NCBI GenBank assembly: GCA_934320655.1
Contig: CAKRFN010000002.1
Span: 124,001-188,000 of the forward strand
Origin: an uncultured Eubacterium sp.
Lineage (GTDB): Bacteria > Bacillota > Clostridia > Lachnospirales > Lachnospiraceae
DNA: 64,000 nucleotides
Direction of reading: 5' to 3'
The notes below the pieces were generated by a model. That model saw only the letters and a list, made by a program, of their open reading frames with translations, ran no database searches and was not told where the DNA came from. Shown here in pieces: positions 55,623-64,000 of the stretch. Within the stretch, counting starts at the first letter, position 1. Every line of letters begins with the position of its first letter. The translations under genes were made by a program, and so were the position numbers.

Positions 55623-57217
55623 TATTTTTCCCGCTCCCGATATTCCGTTGGTGTCAATCCTATGTTCTTTTTAAAGATCCGGCTGAAATAGTTCGGATCA
55701 CTGTAGCCGATCGCTGCACAGATCTCCTTCATGCTGAGGCTCTCATCTTTTAGCAGTTCCTTCGCCCGATCCATGCGAAGCCCGGTCAGATATTCGACAA
55801 AATTGCTGCCGGTCTCCTCCTTGAACAGCTTGCTGAAATAGTACGGACTGATATCCAGCTCCTTTGACAGCTCATCCAGCGACAGATCTTTTTTGTAGTT
55901 CCCGTTGATATACTCCTTTGCCCGCTGTACAAGGCTGTTCTCATGCTCATTCTTTTTCGTATGCATATTTGCGTTGCACTCACGGAACTTCTCAATAAAC
56001 CAGTTCCGCAATTCACGGACGGACGATGTATTCATCACCACACTCAGATAGTCGGCGCGCTCATCGAAATGATAGGTCATTCCTCCGCTCAGATAAGTCT
56101 CGTGCTCTGCAAACAGGACAAATTCCAGTGTTTTCAGACGGATACTGTCTGCCTTGTCATCATAATTTTCCGTCATCCAGTCAAAGTAATGCGCTGCCGC
56201 CCTGCCACACTCCTCGGATGTGCCGTTTCGGAGACGGTCAAACAACTCATTTTCCAGATCCACGCGGTATTCGTCATCATATCGGCACTGGATCGGCAAA
56301 TCGTCCACATGTGCCACACTTCCGGTCGAATTGTCGAGTGCCTTTAATGCCTCCTCATAGGAATCCATGCTATCCATCAGCTTGCGGATCGATCCGATCC
56401 CGATGCGGAATGAAATGTCGATCTCCTTTTTTAGCCGCCTTGCAAGCGCGCGGCACGTATCGATCATATCAATACGCTCCTCATATGTCACCTGCTGTCT
56501 GGCACACGGCAAAAAAACAGGCACTTTGTTGGAAATCACCGCTCCGACCACACAGTTCCACTGTTCCTTCAATAATTCGCGGAACTTCTGGTAATTTTTC
56601 TGCATCCGCACACTGGCGCCGACCGCGTTTGTCATCTGCCTGCCGTGCTGGTCATCGCCCATGACAAATGCCAGCATACATCCGTAGTCTGTCTCGAGCC
56701 CGAGCAGATTTTTATAATTTTCTACGTCCTCCTGCGCATACTCATTGAACATCGTCGCATAGATAAAACCATTCTCGATGATCGGTGTAACAGACTCCAT
56801 CTTTTCGCGGATAAACAGATCCTGACTTCGCTTTTTTCTGCGCGAATCGATGCGTTCGACCGCACGACGCACGACCTCGCAGATCGACAGTTTATCAAAC
56901 GGCTTCGTCATATACTCCATCACGCCCAGATTCACGGCTTCTTTTGCATAGTCGAATTTGTCATACGCGGAGAGCACAATAAACTCGGCGGTCTGGTTGC
57001 TCTTTTTGATCTCGCGGATCGCATCGATCCCGTTGATGCCCGGCATCTGGATATCCATAAACACGATATCCGGACGGAAAATCTCCGCCAGCTCGATCAC
57101 ATCACGTCCGGTGCGCGCCATCTCGATTTCGCATTCATTCGGAAAATTCTTCTCAATGATCATTTTCAGGGAATCTCGCACGATTCCCTCATCATCAGCT
57201 AACATGACCCGATACAT
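55622..57217 (-). CDS. YesN-type response regulator (receiver plus AraC helix-turn-helix)
   Basis: A 531-residue regulator. The receiver domain has LADDEGIVRD, phosphoacceptor Asp in DIVFMDIQMPGING, and YMTKPFD. The middle is a long linker region (about 120-420). Two AraC helix-turn-helix units end the protein (LDELSKELDISPYYFSKLFK and EICAAIGYSDPNYFSRIFKK). The start is the ATG at 57217, one base after the kinase stop, with AGGAGG before it. It probably activates the chvE operon. Confidence 0.92.
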   Translation of the reverse strand: MYRVMLADDEGIVRDSLKMIIEKNFPNECEIEMARTGRDVIELAEIFRPDIVFMDIQMPGINGIDAIREIKKSNQTAEFIVLSAYDKFDYAKEAVNLGVMEYMTKPFDKLSICEVVRRAVERIDSRRKKRSQDLFIREKMESVTPIIENGFIYATMFNEYAQEDVENYKNLLGLETDYGCMLAFVMGDDQHGRQMTNAVGASVRMQKNYQKFRELLKEQWNCVVGAVISNKVPVFLPCARQQVTYEERIDMIDTCRALARRLKKEIDISFRIGIGSIRKLMDSMDSYEEALKALDNSTGSVAHVDDLPIQCRYDDEYRVDLENELFDRLRNGTSEECGRAAAHYFDWMTENYDDKADSIRLKTLEFVLFAEHETYLSGGMTYHFDERADYLSVVMNTSSVRELRNWFIEKFRECNANMHTKKNEHENSLVQRAKEYINGNYKKDLSLDELSKELDISPYYFSKLFKEETGSNFVEYLTGLRMDRAKELLKDESLSMKEICAAIGYSDPNYFSRIFKKNIGLTPTEYREREK

Positions 57218-57218
57218 G

Positions 57219-58703
57219 TCATTCCTCCTCACCTGTAAACGGTATCGTGAGCACGACCTCCGTTCCCTTGTTTATGCCCTCACTGAATATCTCCATCTTC
57301 GCCTGATCATGAAAGAACAGGTTCAGCCGCTCGATCACATTGCGCATGCCGACGCCGTTGGAATGGTCTGTCGCCGCCTCCTCATCGATCGACCCGGACA
57401 GCACCTGATGAATGCGCTCTTCCGTCATACCTGCTCCGTTGTCCCAGACACTGATACTGATATGATCGTCCCTGCGGCAGATTGTCAGCTCAATGCGCCC
57501 TTCCCATTCAATGTTGCGGATACCGTAATTGACCGCATTTTCCACCAAAGGCTGTAAAATCATGCCAGGCACTGCCACATTACCAAGCGACTGATCCACA
57601 TCCTTTTCAAAATGAATCTCACCCGCAAACCGCACATTTAAGATGTATACATAGTTATCAACCAGGCTCACTTCCTCGCCGAGCGTTACCTGCTGGTTGT
57701 TTTTGCGGACGTTATAGCGGAAAAACTCAGACACATTCAGCAAAAACTGTTCTGTTTTTGCGGCATCCTCCATCATCGCAAGCTGCGCACCCGCATTCAG
57801 CGTGTTAAATAAGAAATGCGGATTGATCTGCGCCTGTAAATATTTAAGCTGCGCGTCCTTCAAGTGGCTCTGCATCATCAGCTCGCGTTCCTTGAGCTGG
57901 CTCTCCCGCTCCATCGTAATGCGCAGCTGCTCGATGTAGGCACGGATACTGCGCACCATCTGGTTGAAGGCAGCAGTCACAATGCCGACCTCATCCAACT
58001 GTCTGACCGGGAGCTGTTCCACCGCAAAATTGCCCTTCGCCACCTCATCCGCCGTATCCGCGAGCAGCTTTAACGGCTCGGTGATCATCCGTGTACTCAT
58101 GACGATCAGACCTCCGTTACCCACAAGCACAAGCAGCAGCACGATGACCGTAATCATCTCGGTATAGCGCAGCGATTCCACCAGCGCGCGGTACGTCACA
58201 GAATTATTTTTAAACTGCTCGTTGTTCAGACTGTAGATAAAGGTGTGGATCTCGTCGTACAGCTCCGATGCATCCGAATACAGTGATGCGTAGCGTTCTA
58301 CATTCCGTCCGCGCTTTGCCTGTATGATCTCTCCGGACAGCTCCAGATAGCTCTGGGACAGCCCGTAAATATTTTTTTCCGTCAGAAGTATCTCGTTGTC
58401 CGTCGCCTTGCGGTTCAGCATCTCCAGAAGCTCCCTGTAATCCTGCTCACTGCGGTAATAGCGCTCCATTGCATCCGAGCTCTTTGTCTGCAAATAGTCC
58501 GAAGTCGCCGTATGCAGGGTGTCCAGCCCGTCCGACAGATCGTTGAGGCTGACATTGCTCGTATAGACCTTTTCCACGCGCTGCAGCATCCGGCTGATCG
58601 ATGCATACGTGTACAGATTCACGATCACGATAAAGCAGGAGGTCACGATAAACAGCATCACCAGCTTCTGGCGCAGCGTCATACTCATCCATTTTTTTCT
58701 CAT
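57219..58703 (-). CDS. LytS/YesM-type sensor histidine kinase
   Basis: A 494-residue kinase: membrane helix (about 15-33), an outside helical sensor (about 35-170), second helix (about 175-200), HAMP (about 200-255), His_kinase domain with the phospho-His in AQINPHFLFNTLN, and an ATPase with LQPLVENAVNYGIR and DNGAGM. It overlaps the binding-protein gene upstream by four bases (ATGA). The set matches the XylFII-LytS complex known from Clostridium beijerinckii, where a membrane-linked binding protein reports extracellular xylose. Confidence 0.92.
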   Translation of the reverse strand: MRKKWMSMTLRQKLVMLFIVTSCFIVIVNLYTYASISRMLQRVEKVYTSNVSLNDLSDGLDTLHTATSDYLQTKSSDAMERYYRSEQDYRELLEMLNRKATDNEILLTEKNIYGLSQSYLELSGEIIQAKRGRNVERYASLYSDASELYDEIHTFIYSLNNEQFKNNSVTYRALVESLRYTEMITVIVLLLVLVGNGGLIVMSTRMITEPLKLLADTADEVAKGNFAVEQLPVRQLDEVGIVTAAFNQMVRSIRAYIEQLRITMERESQLKERELMMQSHLKDAQLKYLQAQINPHFLFNTLNAGAQLAMMEDAAKTEQFLLNVSEFFRYNVRKNNQQVTLGEEVSLVDNYVYILNVRFAGEIHFEKDVDQSLGNVAVPGMILQPLVENAVNYGIRNIEWEGRIELTICRRDDHISISVWDNGAGMTEERIHQVLSGSIDEEAATDHSNGVGMRNVIERLNLFFHDQAKMEIFSEGINKGTEVVLTIPFTGEEE

Positions 58704-59737
58704 AAGCCCTGCTCCTGCTCCTGCTCTATCTGCGCCAGACGCTTTTTCGCATCCGACGGTGTAATAAGCTGTACATCAACAGCCGTGTAACCATTCGTAT
58801 ATCCGGTCTGGCGGTACTCATCGAGCGCCTCCACACAAAGCTGCCCCATCTGCTGCGTGTCCGGTGTGATCGTCACGGTAAGGATATTTTTTGCCAGCGC
58901 ATCCAGAATCTGCGGGGAATCATAATATCCCAGCAGCTGCACCATGCCGACCTTATTATAATCAACCGCCGCCTGATACGCACACTGGGTATACACCCCG
59001 CTCAGACAGACGAGAATATCCGGAATCTGATCCGCATCCAGAAATACATCGCGTATATATTCCTCCGCACCGAAGCTGTCCGAATTATCAATCGGCACCG
59101 CATCCACGGACACTTCATGCGTCACCTTGATCTCCTGCTCGAGCGTCTCACGGATACCGAGCAGAATGAGGTTTCCGGAAGTGTCACCGGAATTGTTTTC
59201 CGTCAGCACCAACACCTTTTTCGTTCCCTTTTTCTTCATATTTTTAAGTGCCTGCCGGATCTGCTTGCCGTATTCCTGCCCGATATGATAATTGTTTGTG
59301 CCGACAAAGCACTGGCGCATACTGCCGCTGCAATCATTGAGCACAGTCACCACCGGTATGCCCTGTGCCACCGCCTCATCGATACACGCAGTCATTTCCT
59401 CCGTCTCATCGCTGTTGACGATAATGCCGTCCACCGAAGCCTGCACCGCCATTTTGACTAACTGGCAGCGGTCATATTGGACTGCGAGCTGATCTCCGAA
59501 ACGTTCGACATAGATCCCGCGCTTTTCGCCCTCTGCCTTTGCACTCTCGTAGACCGCATCCCACAGACCGCTGTCCTCCGCTCCGGTAATCATCACATAA
59601 TGTCTGTCATAAGTTGTCATCTGTTCTATCTCTTTGCTCGTGCCACCATAGAGCATGCGTCCATACAGCATCAATGCGAACGGTGCCAGAATAAATACTG
59701 CCACCAGCAAAAAAATAGCAAACCTTCTCTTTTTCAT
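58700..59737 (-). CDS. Membrane-anchored sugar-binding sensor protein (XylFII-like)
   Basis: A 345-residue periplasmic-binding-protein-I fold with an N-terminal membrane anchor (KRRFAIFLLVAVFILAPFAL) and no lipobox cysteine, so it probably remains tethered. Ligand-domain blocks: YVMITGAEDSGLWDAVYESA, VDGIIVNSDETEEM, GIPVVTVLNDCSGS. The ATG at 59737 follows GGAAGTCGT; an upstream extension has no signal-like start. First gene of the sensor operon, partner of the LytS-like kinase. Confidence 0.85.
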   Translation of the reverse strand: MKKRRFAIFLLVAVFILAPFALMLYGRMLYGGTSKEIEQMTTYDRHYVMITGAEDSGLWDAVYESAKAEGEKRGIYVERFGDQLAVQYDRCQLVKMAVQASVDGIIVNSDETEEMTACIDEAVAQGIPVVTVLNDCSGSMRQCFVGTNNYHIGQEYGKQIRQALKNMKKKGTKKVLVLTENNSGDTSGNLILLGIRETLEQEIKVTHEVSVDAVPIDNSDSFGAEEYIRDVFLDADQIPDILVCLSGVYTQCAYQAAVDYNKVGMVQLLGYYDSPQILDALAKNILTVTITPDTQQMGQLCVEALDEYRQTGYTNGYTAVDVQLITPSDAKKRLAQIEQEQEQGL

Positions 59738-59783
59738 ACGACTTCCTTTTGGCTGTGCCCGCCTCATTCTTATCATTCATGCA

Positions 59784-59829
59784 AAACCGGAATACACCTG
59801 TGTCCGTCCACAGGCATATTCCGGTTTTT
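59784..59829 (-). terminator. Long hairpin between the isomerase gene and the sensor operon
   Basis: A 12-bp stem AAAACCGGAATA/TATTCCGGTTTT with an inner CCTGTG/CACAGG stem. It ends the catabolic operon. The sensor promoter lies immediately upstream of it, so the hairpin is also at the 5' end of the sensor transcript. Confidence 0.7.
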
Positions 59830-59830
59830 A

Positions 59831-59859
59831 TTATATCAAATATTACACTTTTTGTGAAT
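59831..59859 (-). promoter_or_regulatory. Promoter of the sensor operon
   Basis: TTCACA (minus strand, 59854-59859) and TATAAT (59831-59836), spacing 17. Confidence 0.65.
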
Positions 59860-59887
59860 GACAATCATTTCCGAAGGATTTTCGATT

Positions 59888-61372
59888 TTATGCGAACGGA
59901 TTCTCGGTCGGATAAGGAAGTGCTGCCGGCTGGTTGTAGTTGAGATCCTCTACCGGTACTCCGATGTATTTGAATACCTCGAATAATTCCTTTCCGTAAT
60001 GTCCGAACGCAACTGCTCCGTGGTGCGGGTAGTTCTTCTCGATCAGAACGTGACGGTAGAAGCGTCCCATCTCCTTGATCGCAAATACACCGATGGCTCC
60101 GAATGATCTGGTAGCTACCGGAAGTACCTCACCCTGTGCCACATATGCGCGCAGCTTGCAGTCAGCAGTAGACTGTAAACGATAGAAGGTGATCTCTCCG
60201 GGTGCGATGTCTCCCTCGAGTGTTCCGTTTGTTACCTCGATCGGCAGGCTTCTTGCCATGATCATCTGATACTTCATCTCGTGGCTGGACAGCTTCTTAG
60301 AGCATGTATTTCCACAGTGGAAGCCCATAAATGTATCGGTATGCTTGTAATCGAACTTGCCCTCGATAGACTCCTTGTACATATCCTTCGGTACAGAGTT
60401 GTTGATATCGAGCAATGTAACGGCATCCTCAGAAATACAGGTTCCGATGAACTCGCTTAAGCATCCGTAGATATCTACCTCACAGGATACCGGGATTCCT
60501 CTGCCGGTCAGACGGCTGTTGACATAGCAGGGAACGAATCCGAACTGTGTCTGGAATGCGGGCCAGCACTTTCCGGCGATCGCTACATACTTGCGATATC
60601 CCTTGTGTGCCTCTACCCAGTCGAGCAGGGTCAGCTCATACTGTGCGAGCTTTGCAAGGATCTCGGGCTTCTTGTTTCCGGCACCGAGCTCTTTTTCCAT
60701 GTCTGCAACTACCTCAGGGATTCTCTCATCACCCTCATGCTTGTTAAATGCCTCGAATAAGTCAAGCTCTGAGTTCTCCTCAATCTCTACGCCGAGATTG
60801 TATAACTGCTTGATCGGTGCATTACATGCAAGGAAGTTGAGTGGTCTCGGACCAAAAGAGATGATCTTTAAGTCAGATAATCCGATGATGGCTCTTGCGA
60901 TCGGTAAAAATCCGTGGATCATATCTGCGAGGTCGTCTGCATCGCCTACCGGATACTCAGGGATATAAGCGCCTACGTTGCGCAGCTTTAAGTTGTAGCT
61001 GGCATTGAGCATACCACAGTATGCATCGCCGCGTCCCTGAATCAGGTCGTTCTGTGACTCCTCAGCAGCAGCGACAAACATCTTCGGTCCGTCAAAATGC
61101 TTTGCCAACAGTGTCTCAGAGATCTCAGGTCCGAAGTTTCCGAGATATACGCACAGTGCGTTACATCCGGCTGCCTTGATATCCTCTAATGCCTGAACCA
61201 TGTGGATCTCGCTCTCTACGATACATACCGGGCACTCATAGATGTCATCCTTGCCATACTTGCCCTCATATGCTGCGACGAGTGCTTTTCTGCGGTTTAC
61301 AGATAAAGACTCCGGGAAACAGTCACGGCTGACTGCCACAATACCTACTTTTACTTTGGGAATGTTGTTCAT
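59888..61372 (-). CDS. Fucose/arabinose-isomerase-family sugar isomerase, substrate unassigned
   Basis: A 494-residue protein of the L-fucose/L-arabinose isomerase fold group, which turn aldoses into ketoses using a metal ion. Probable metal ligands are the glutamate in SCEVDIYGCLSEF, the aspartate in VTLLDINNS and the histidine in YPHHGAVAFGHYG. N-terminal VGIVAVSRDCFPESLS and VYLGNFGPE are typical of the unspecified subgroup, not classical FucI or AraA. In operon with xylulokinase, so the product is probably a ketose that XylB or an epimerising partner can use. AGGAGGATAAAAAA precedes the ATG. Confidence 0.85.
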   Translation of the reverse strand: MNNIPKVKVGIVAVSRDCFPESLSVNRRKALVAAYEGKYGKDDIYECPVCIVESEIHMVQALEDIKAAGCNALCVYLGNFGPEISETLLAKHFDGPKMFVAAAEESQNDLIQGRGDAYCGMLNASYNLKLRNVGAYIPEYPVGDADDLADMIHGFLPIARAIIGLSDLKIISFGPRPLNFLACNAPIKQLYNLGVEIEENSELDLFEAFNKHEGDERIPEVVADMEKELGAGNKKPEILAKLAQYELTLLDWVEAHKGYRKYVAIAGKCWPAFQTQFGFVPCYVNSRLTGRGIPVSCEVDIYGCLSEFIGTCISEDAVTLLDINNSVPKDMYKESIEGKFDYKHTDTFMGFHCGNTCSKKLSSHEMKYQMIMARSLPIEVTNGTLEGDIAPGEITFYRLQSTADCKLRAYVAQGEVLPVATRSFGAIGVFAIKEMGRFYRHVLIEKNYPHHGAVAFGHYGKELFEVFKYIGVPVEDLNYNQPAALPYPTENPFA

Positions 61373-61406
61373 TTTTTTATCCTCCTGATTTTTTATTCTT
61401 AAAATA

Positions 61407-62027
61407 TTATTTTACAGAGATATTCTCGCCGATCAGCCCGATGTGTGAGCCTTCCGGCAAGCCACCCTGTGCGTGTCCGATCAACCATTTGTTCTTTGCG
61501 GTGATGAGTGCGTCCTCCCAGCCCTTGTGATCCTTATCAAGTGGCAGGTTCGTGTCCTTCGGCAGCACAATCGCTACCTGGAACTTGTTGTCACCGACGC
61601 TGCACGGTGCATAGTGAAGTGTCGTCGCATACAGCTCTACGGCGGTTCCCTTCGGCACTAAAAATGCCTCGATCAGAGAAGTATCATAGGTAAAATCATC
61701 CGTGATATCCTTCTGCTGTCCGACTAACAAAATCGCATCCGTTCCGGCTACGTTGATCTCGGAAGAACGGTGATACTCGACTGCGTTGAGCAGATAGTTC
61801 CGGCCGTTGCAATATCCGATCTGGATCGGCAGCTCTCCGTAGGTTTTGGACTGCAGCTCGGCAAATACCGGCAGTTCCTCTAATGCTGCTACGGACGGCT
61901 CATAAACGACGTCATCCGGTGTCGGCGTTTTCTCATTTAATGCCTGAACAAGTCCTGAAAAATCAATATTTTTTACGACTCTTCCGTATTTGCGGAAAGA
62001 ATCATCCGTCACATTCTGAATGTTCAT
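61407..62027 (-). CDS. DUF4867-like protein of a pentose operon, function unknown
   Basis: A 206-residue protein without membrane segments. The second half (EVEYHRSSEINVAG-type segment, FLVPKGTAVELYATTLHYAP) has the beta-rich look of a cupin or sugar-epimerase fold. I associate it with DUF4867, seen beside xylulokinase and fucose-isomerase-like genes in Lachnospiraceae, from memory. Position between isomerase and kinase suggests a catalytic step on the same sugar: epimerisation, mutarotation or lactone handling. AAAGGAGAACAACT precedes the ATG. Confidence 0.7.
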   Translation of the reverse strand: MNIQNVTDDSFRKYGRVVKNIDFSGLVQALNEKTPTPDDVVYEPSVAALEELPVFAELQSKTYGELPIQIGYCNGRNYLLNAVEYHRSSEINVAGTDAILLVGQQKDITDDFTYDTSLIEAFLVPKGTAVELYATTLHYAPCSVGDNKFQVAIVLPKDTNLPLDKDHKGWEDALITAKNKWLIGHAQGGLPEGSHIGLIGENISVK

Positions 62028-62048
62028 AGTTGTTCTCCTTTTACTATT

Positions 62049-63518
62049 TTACTGGATCAATCCAAACAGCGGCTTGCAGGTCGGATAGATCTGGCGGAAC
62101 TTCTGATAGCGCTCCTCATATTTTGCGGCTAATTCCGGCTCCGGCTCTACCGTGTCCACGACCTTGACGATCTTGGCAGCGGCTTCCTCTACGTTTGCAT
62201 ATTCACCACATGCGACTGCTGCCAGCATCGCACCGCCCATCGACGGGCCTTCCTCATTCGCAAGCACATCGACCTTGATGTTGAGCACATTTGCAATGAT
62301 CTTTTTCCACAGCGGGCTCTTGGCACCACCGCCGCAGATCTTTGTGCGCTCGATCGGAATACCGAGTGATCGCGCCACCTCAAGGGAATCACGCAGCGCA
62401 AATGCCACGCCCTCCAATACTGCCTGTGTCATATCCGCCCGCGTCGTATCCATCGTCATACCGATAAAGGTCGCACGCGCATTCGGATCATTGTGCGGGG
62501 AACGCTCGCCCATCAGATAAGGCAGGAAATATACGTGATTTTCGCCAAGCTTTTCAATCTGCTTCTGCTCTGCGGCGTAATCGGTCGTTCCGATGATCTC
62601 ATCCATCCACCATTTATTGCAGCTTGCTGCACTCAGCATACAGCCCATCAGGTGATAATGACCGTCCGCATGTGCAAACGCATGTAATGCATTGTTCTTG
62701 TCGACACCGAATTTTTCCGAAGAAATAAATACGGTTCCGCTCGTTCCGAGTGAAATGTTGCACTGTCCGTCGCCAACCGTACCTGTACCGACGGCTGCCG
62801 CCGCATTGTCACCTGCTCCGGCTGCGACCTTTGTCGTCTCCGGAATGCCGAGCTCTGCCGCGATCTCCGGCAATACGCAGCCAACGCTCTCATAGGACTC
62901 GTACACCTTTGCCATCTGATCCTCGCTGATACCGCAGATGTCTAACATCTCCTTGGACCAGCAGCGGTTCTTCACATCAAAGACGAGCATTCCGGACGCA
63001 TCCGATACGTCTGTGCAGTGTACACCGGTCAGCTTGTAAGCAATATAGTCCTTCGGCAGCATGATCTTTTTGATCCGTGCGAAATTCTCAGGCTCCTTGT
63101 TTTTCATCCAGAGGATCTTCGGTGCGGTGAAACCGGTAAATGAAATATTTGCCGTATACTCTGACAGCTTCTCCTTGCCGATCACGTTGTTGAGATAATC
63201 GCACTCCTCTGTCGTGCGTCCGTCATTCCATAATAATGCGGGACGGATCACCGCATCATTTTCATCGAGTACTACCAGTCCGTGCATCTGTCCGCCAAAG
63301 CTGATACCTGCTACCTGACTCTTGTCGCAGTCCGCTAACAGCTCCTTCAGACCGATCATCGTCTGCTCGAACCAGTCCTCAGGCTTCTGCTCCGACCAGC
63401 CCGGATGCGGAAAATAGATAGGATATTCCTTTGATACAATTTTCTGGATCTGTCCTTCGCCGTCCATCAGCAGCAGCTTGACCGCTGAAGTACCCAGATC
63501 CACTCCGATATAAAGCAT
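62049..63518 (-). CDS. xylB: Xylulokinase
   Basis: A 489-residue FGGY kinase that makes D-xylulose-5-phosphate for the pentose phosphate pathway. YIGVDLGTSAVKLLLMD is the phosphate loop, GISFGGQMHGLV the xylulokinase signature, the catalytic aspartate is in GAGDNAAAAVG, and ICGGGAKSPLWKKI is the C-terminal ATP motif. First gene of the catabolic operon; GGGAGG precedes the ATG. Its promoter region has CGTGCACG operators shared with the LacI gene. Confidence 0.94.
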   Translation of the reverse strand: MLYIGVDLGTSAVKLLLMDGEGQIQKIVSKEYPIYFPHPGWSEQKPEDWFEQTMIGLKELLADCDKSQVAGISFGGQMHGLVVLDENDAVIRPALLWNDGRTTEECDYLNNVIGKEKLSEYTANISFTGFTAPKILWMKNKEPENFARIKKIMLPKDYIAYKLTGVHCTDVSDASGMLVFDVKNRCWSKEMLDICGISEDQMAKVYESYESVGCVLPEIAAELGIPETTKVAAGAGDNAAAAVGTGTVGDGQCNISLGTSGTVFISSEKFGVDKNNALHAFAHADGHYHLMGCMLSAASCNKWWMDEIIGTTDYAAEQKQIEKLGENHVYFLPYLMGERSPHNDPNARATFIGMTMDTTRADMTQAVLEGVAFALRDSLEVARSLGIPIERTKICGGGAKSPLWKKIIANVLNIKVDVLANEEGPSMGGAMLAAVACGEYANVEEAAAKIVKVVDTVEPEPELAAKYEERYQKFRQIYPTCKPLFGLIQ

Positions 63519-63605
63519 ATACTGACCTCCCTATGTCTGTCGGCTGTGTGCGGCAATGCAGCCCTCATTCCCAGCCGGTGCGCCGGCAGCGTGCACACAC
63601 TGTCG

Positions 63606-63619
63606 CGTGCACGTGCACG
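63606..63619. promoter_or_regulatory. LacI-type operator before xylB
   Basis: CGTGCACGTGCACG consists of two overlapping palindromes CGTGCACG just downstream of the predicted xylB transcript start. A related CGTGCACA lies at 63590-63597. Confidence 0.6.
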
Positions 63620-63633
63620 ATAATGTTATAGCT

Positions 63634-63663
63634 ATTGTACATGAACACCTATGGTTTTTGCAA
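63634..63663 (-). promoter_or_regulatory. Promoter of the xylB operon
   Basis: TTGCAA (minus strand, 63658-63663) and TACAAT (63634-63639), spacing 18. It lies immediately upstream of the operator. Confidence 0.55.
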
Positions 63664-63756
63664 GACATTCACATAATTTTTTCATTAAGAAGTTCATTTT
63701 TGTAAAAACCACACAATATTCAGCCTGTATTTTTGTACATTGTTTCAAATGTTACT

Positions 63757-63764
63757 CGTGCACG
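63757..63764. promoter_or_regulatory. LacI-type operator before the regulator gene
   Basis: CGTGCACG, identical to the xylB operator core, four bases upstream of the regulator's -35. This suggests autoregulation. Confidence 0.55.
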
Positions 63765-63768
63765 CTTA

Positions 63769-63798
63769 TTGACTTTTTTCATATGATCATGCTATGCT
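63769..63798 (+). promoter_or_regulatory. Promoter of the LacI-type regulator
   Basis: TTGACT (63769-63774) and TATGCT (63793-63798), spacing 18. Confidence 0.6.
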
Positions 63799-63827
63799 AG
63801 ACTATATTATGGGAACGGAGGAGCCTT

Positions 63828-64000
63828 ATGACAACACTCAAGGAGATCGCTGATCTGGCGGGCGTGTCCAGAGGAACGGTAGACCGCGTACTCAACCATC
63901 GCGGCTCGGTCAATCCAAAGACTGCCGAAAAGGTTATGAATATCGTACAGGCGCTGGACTACCAGCCCAACCGCGCCGGGACAGCGCTCGCTGCGCAGAA
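63828..64000 (+). CDS. LacI-family transcriptional regulator, partial
   Basis: The first 57 codons, cut by the window edge. The helix-turn-helix LKEIADLAGVSRGTVDRVLN and the hinge-side NIVQALDYQPNRAG are complete LacI-family DNA-binding features; the ligand domain is outside. GGAGGAGCC precedes the ATG. Divergent from xylB with a shared CGTGCACG operator set, so it likely represses the catabolic operon until the sugar is present. Confidence 0.92.
   Translation, partial: MTTLKEIADLAGVSRGTVDRVLNHRGSVNPKTAEKVMNIVQALDYQPNRAGTALAAQ

Overview
The window reads as a chromosome segment of an anaerobic Lachnospiraceae-type Firmicute, possibly Roseburia-like. This rests on gene content and style, not on a database match. 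The pointers are strong AGGAGG-type ribosome-binding sites, Trp T-box control, two glycyl-radical enzymes (an anaerobic ribonucleotide reductase and a diol-dehydratase-type enzyme), a giant 2-hydroxyacyl-CoA dehydratase activase-like protein, a EutS-type microcompartment shell protein, YesN/LytS two-component proteins and several sugar isomerase/kinase sets. Most genes lie on the minus strand. I saw no rRNA, tRNA, prophage, transposase or CRISPR array.

Layout. 1-5.1 kb: truncated MalT/LuxR-type regulator, then the rhamnose genes rhaB-rhaA with an AraC regulator. 5.2-10.2 kb: ClC channel, an orphan eutS-eutP pair with an AI-2E-type membrane protein, and an HD-GYP phosphodiesterase. 10.2-17.4 kb: complete tryptophan operon in the order E-G-C-F-B-A-D behind a Trp T-box. 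17.4-31 kb: YrvL-like protein, uracil permease, GH13 glucosidase, MocR regulator, DUF2225 protein, glnS, a rhomboid-like protein without the catalytic motif, and the 1415-residue activase. 31-41 kb: nrdD with NrdR boxes, hisB translationally coupled to a glycyl-radical dehydratase, a 46-codon gene, and a response regulator/hybrid kinase pair that share a C-terminal repeat. 41-50 kb: ECF S component, small membrane protein, a membrane-anchored sigma-region-2-like protein, acyl-CoA synthetase, EamA transporter, PocR/chemoreceptor-tip protein, and a large secreted transglutaminase-like protein with a GGGNTS repeat.

50-64 kb is one sugar-sensing, uptake and catabolism locus. It holds a three-gene ABC importer (ChvE/GguA/GguB type), a membrane-anchored binding protein with a LytS-like kinase and a YesN-like regulator (the XylFII-LytS-YesN arrangement), an extra binding lipoprotein, and a catabolic operon of xylulokinase, a DUF4867-like protein and a fucose/arabinose-isomerase-family enzyme. 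The catabolic operon is divergent from a LacI-type regulator with CGTGCACG operators between them. No xylose isomerase, AraA or AraD accompanies it, so the sugar is unassigned. This is the best candidate for an undescribed pathway.

Two families of dispersed non-coding repeats were found. One is a foldback element with 13-bp terminal inverted repeats: a 163-bp copy at 26.3 kb, a deleted copy between rhaB and rhaA, and a solo end that supplies the rhomboid stop codon. The other is a 40-45 bp motif upstream of the MalT-like gene and inside the trpE leader.
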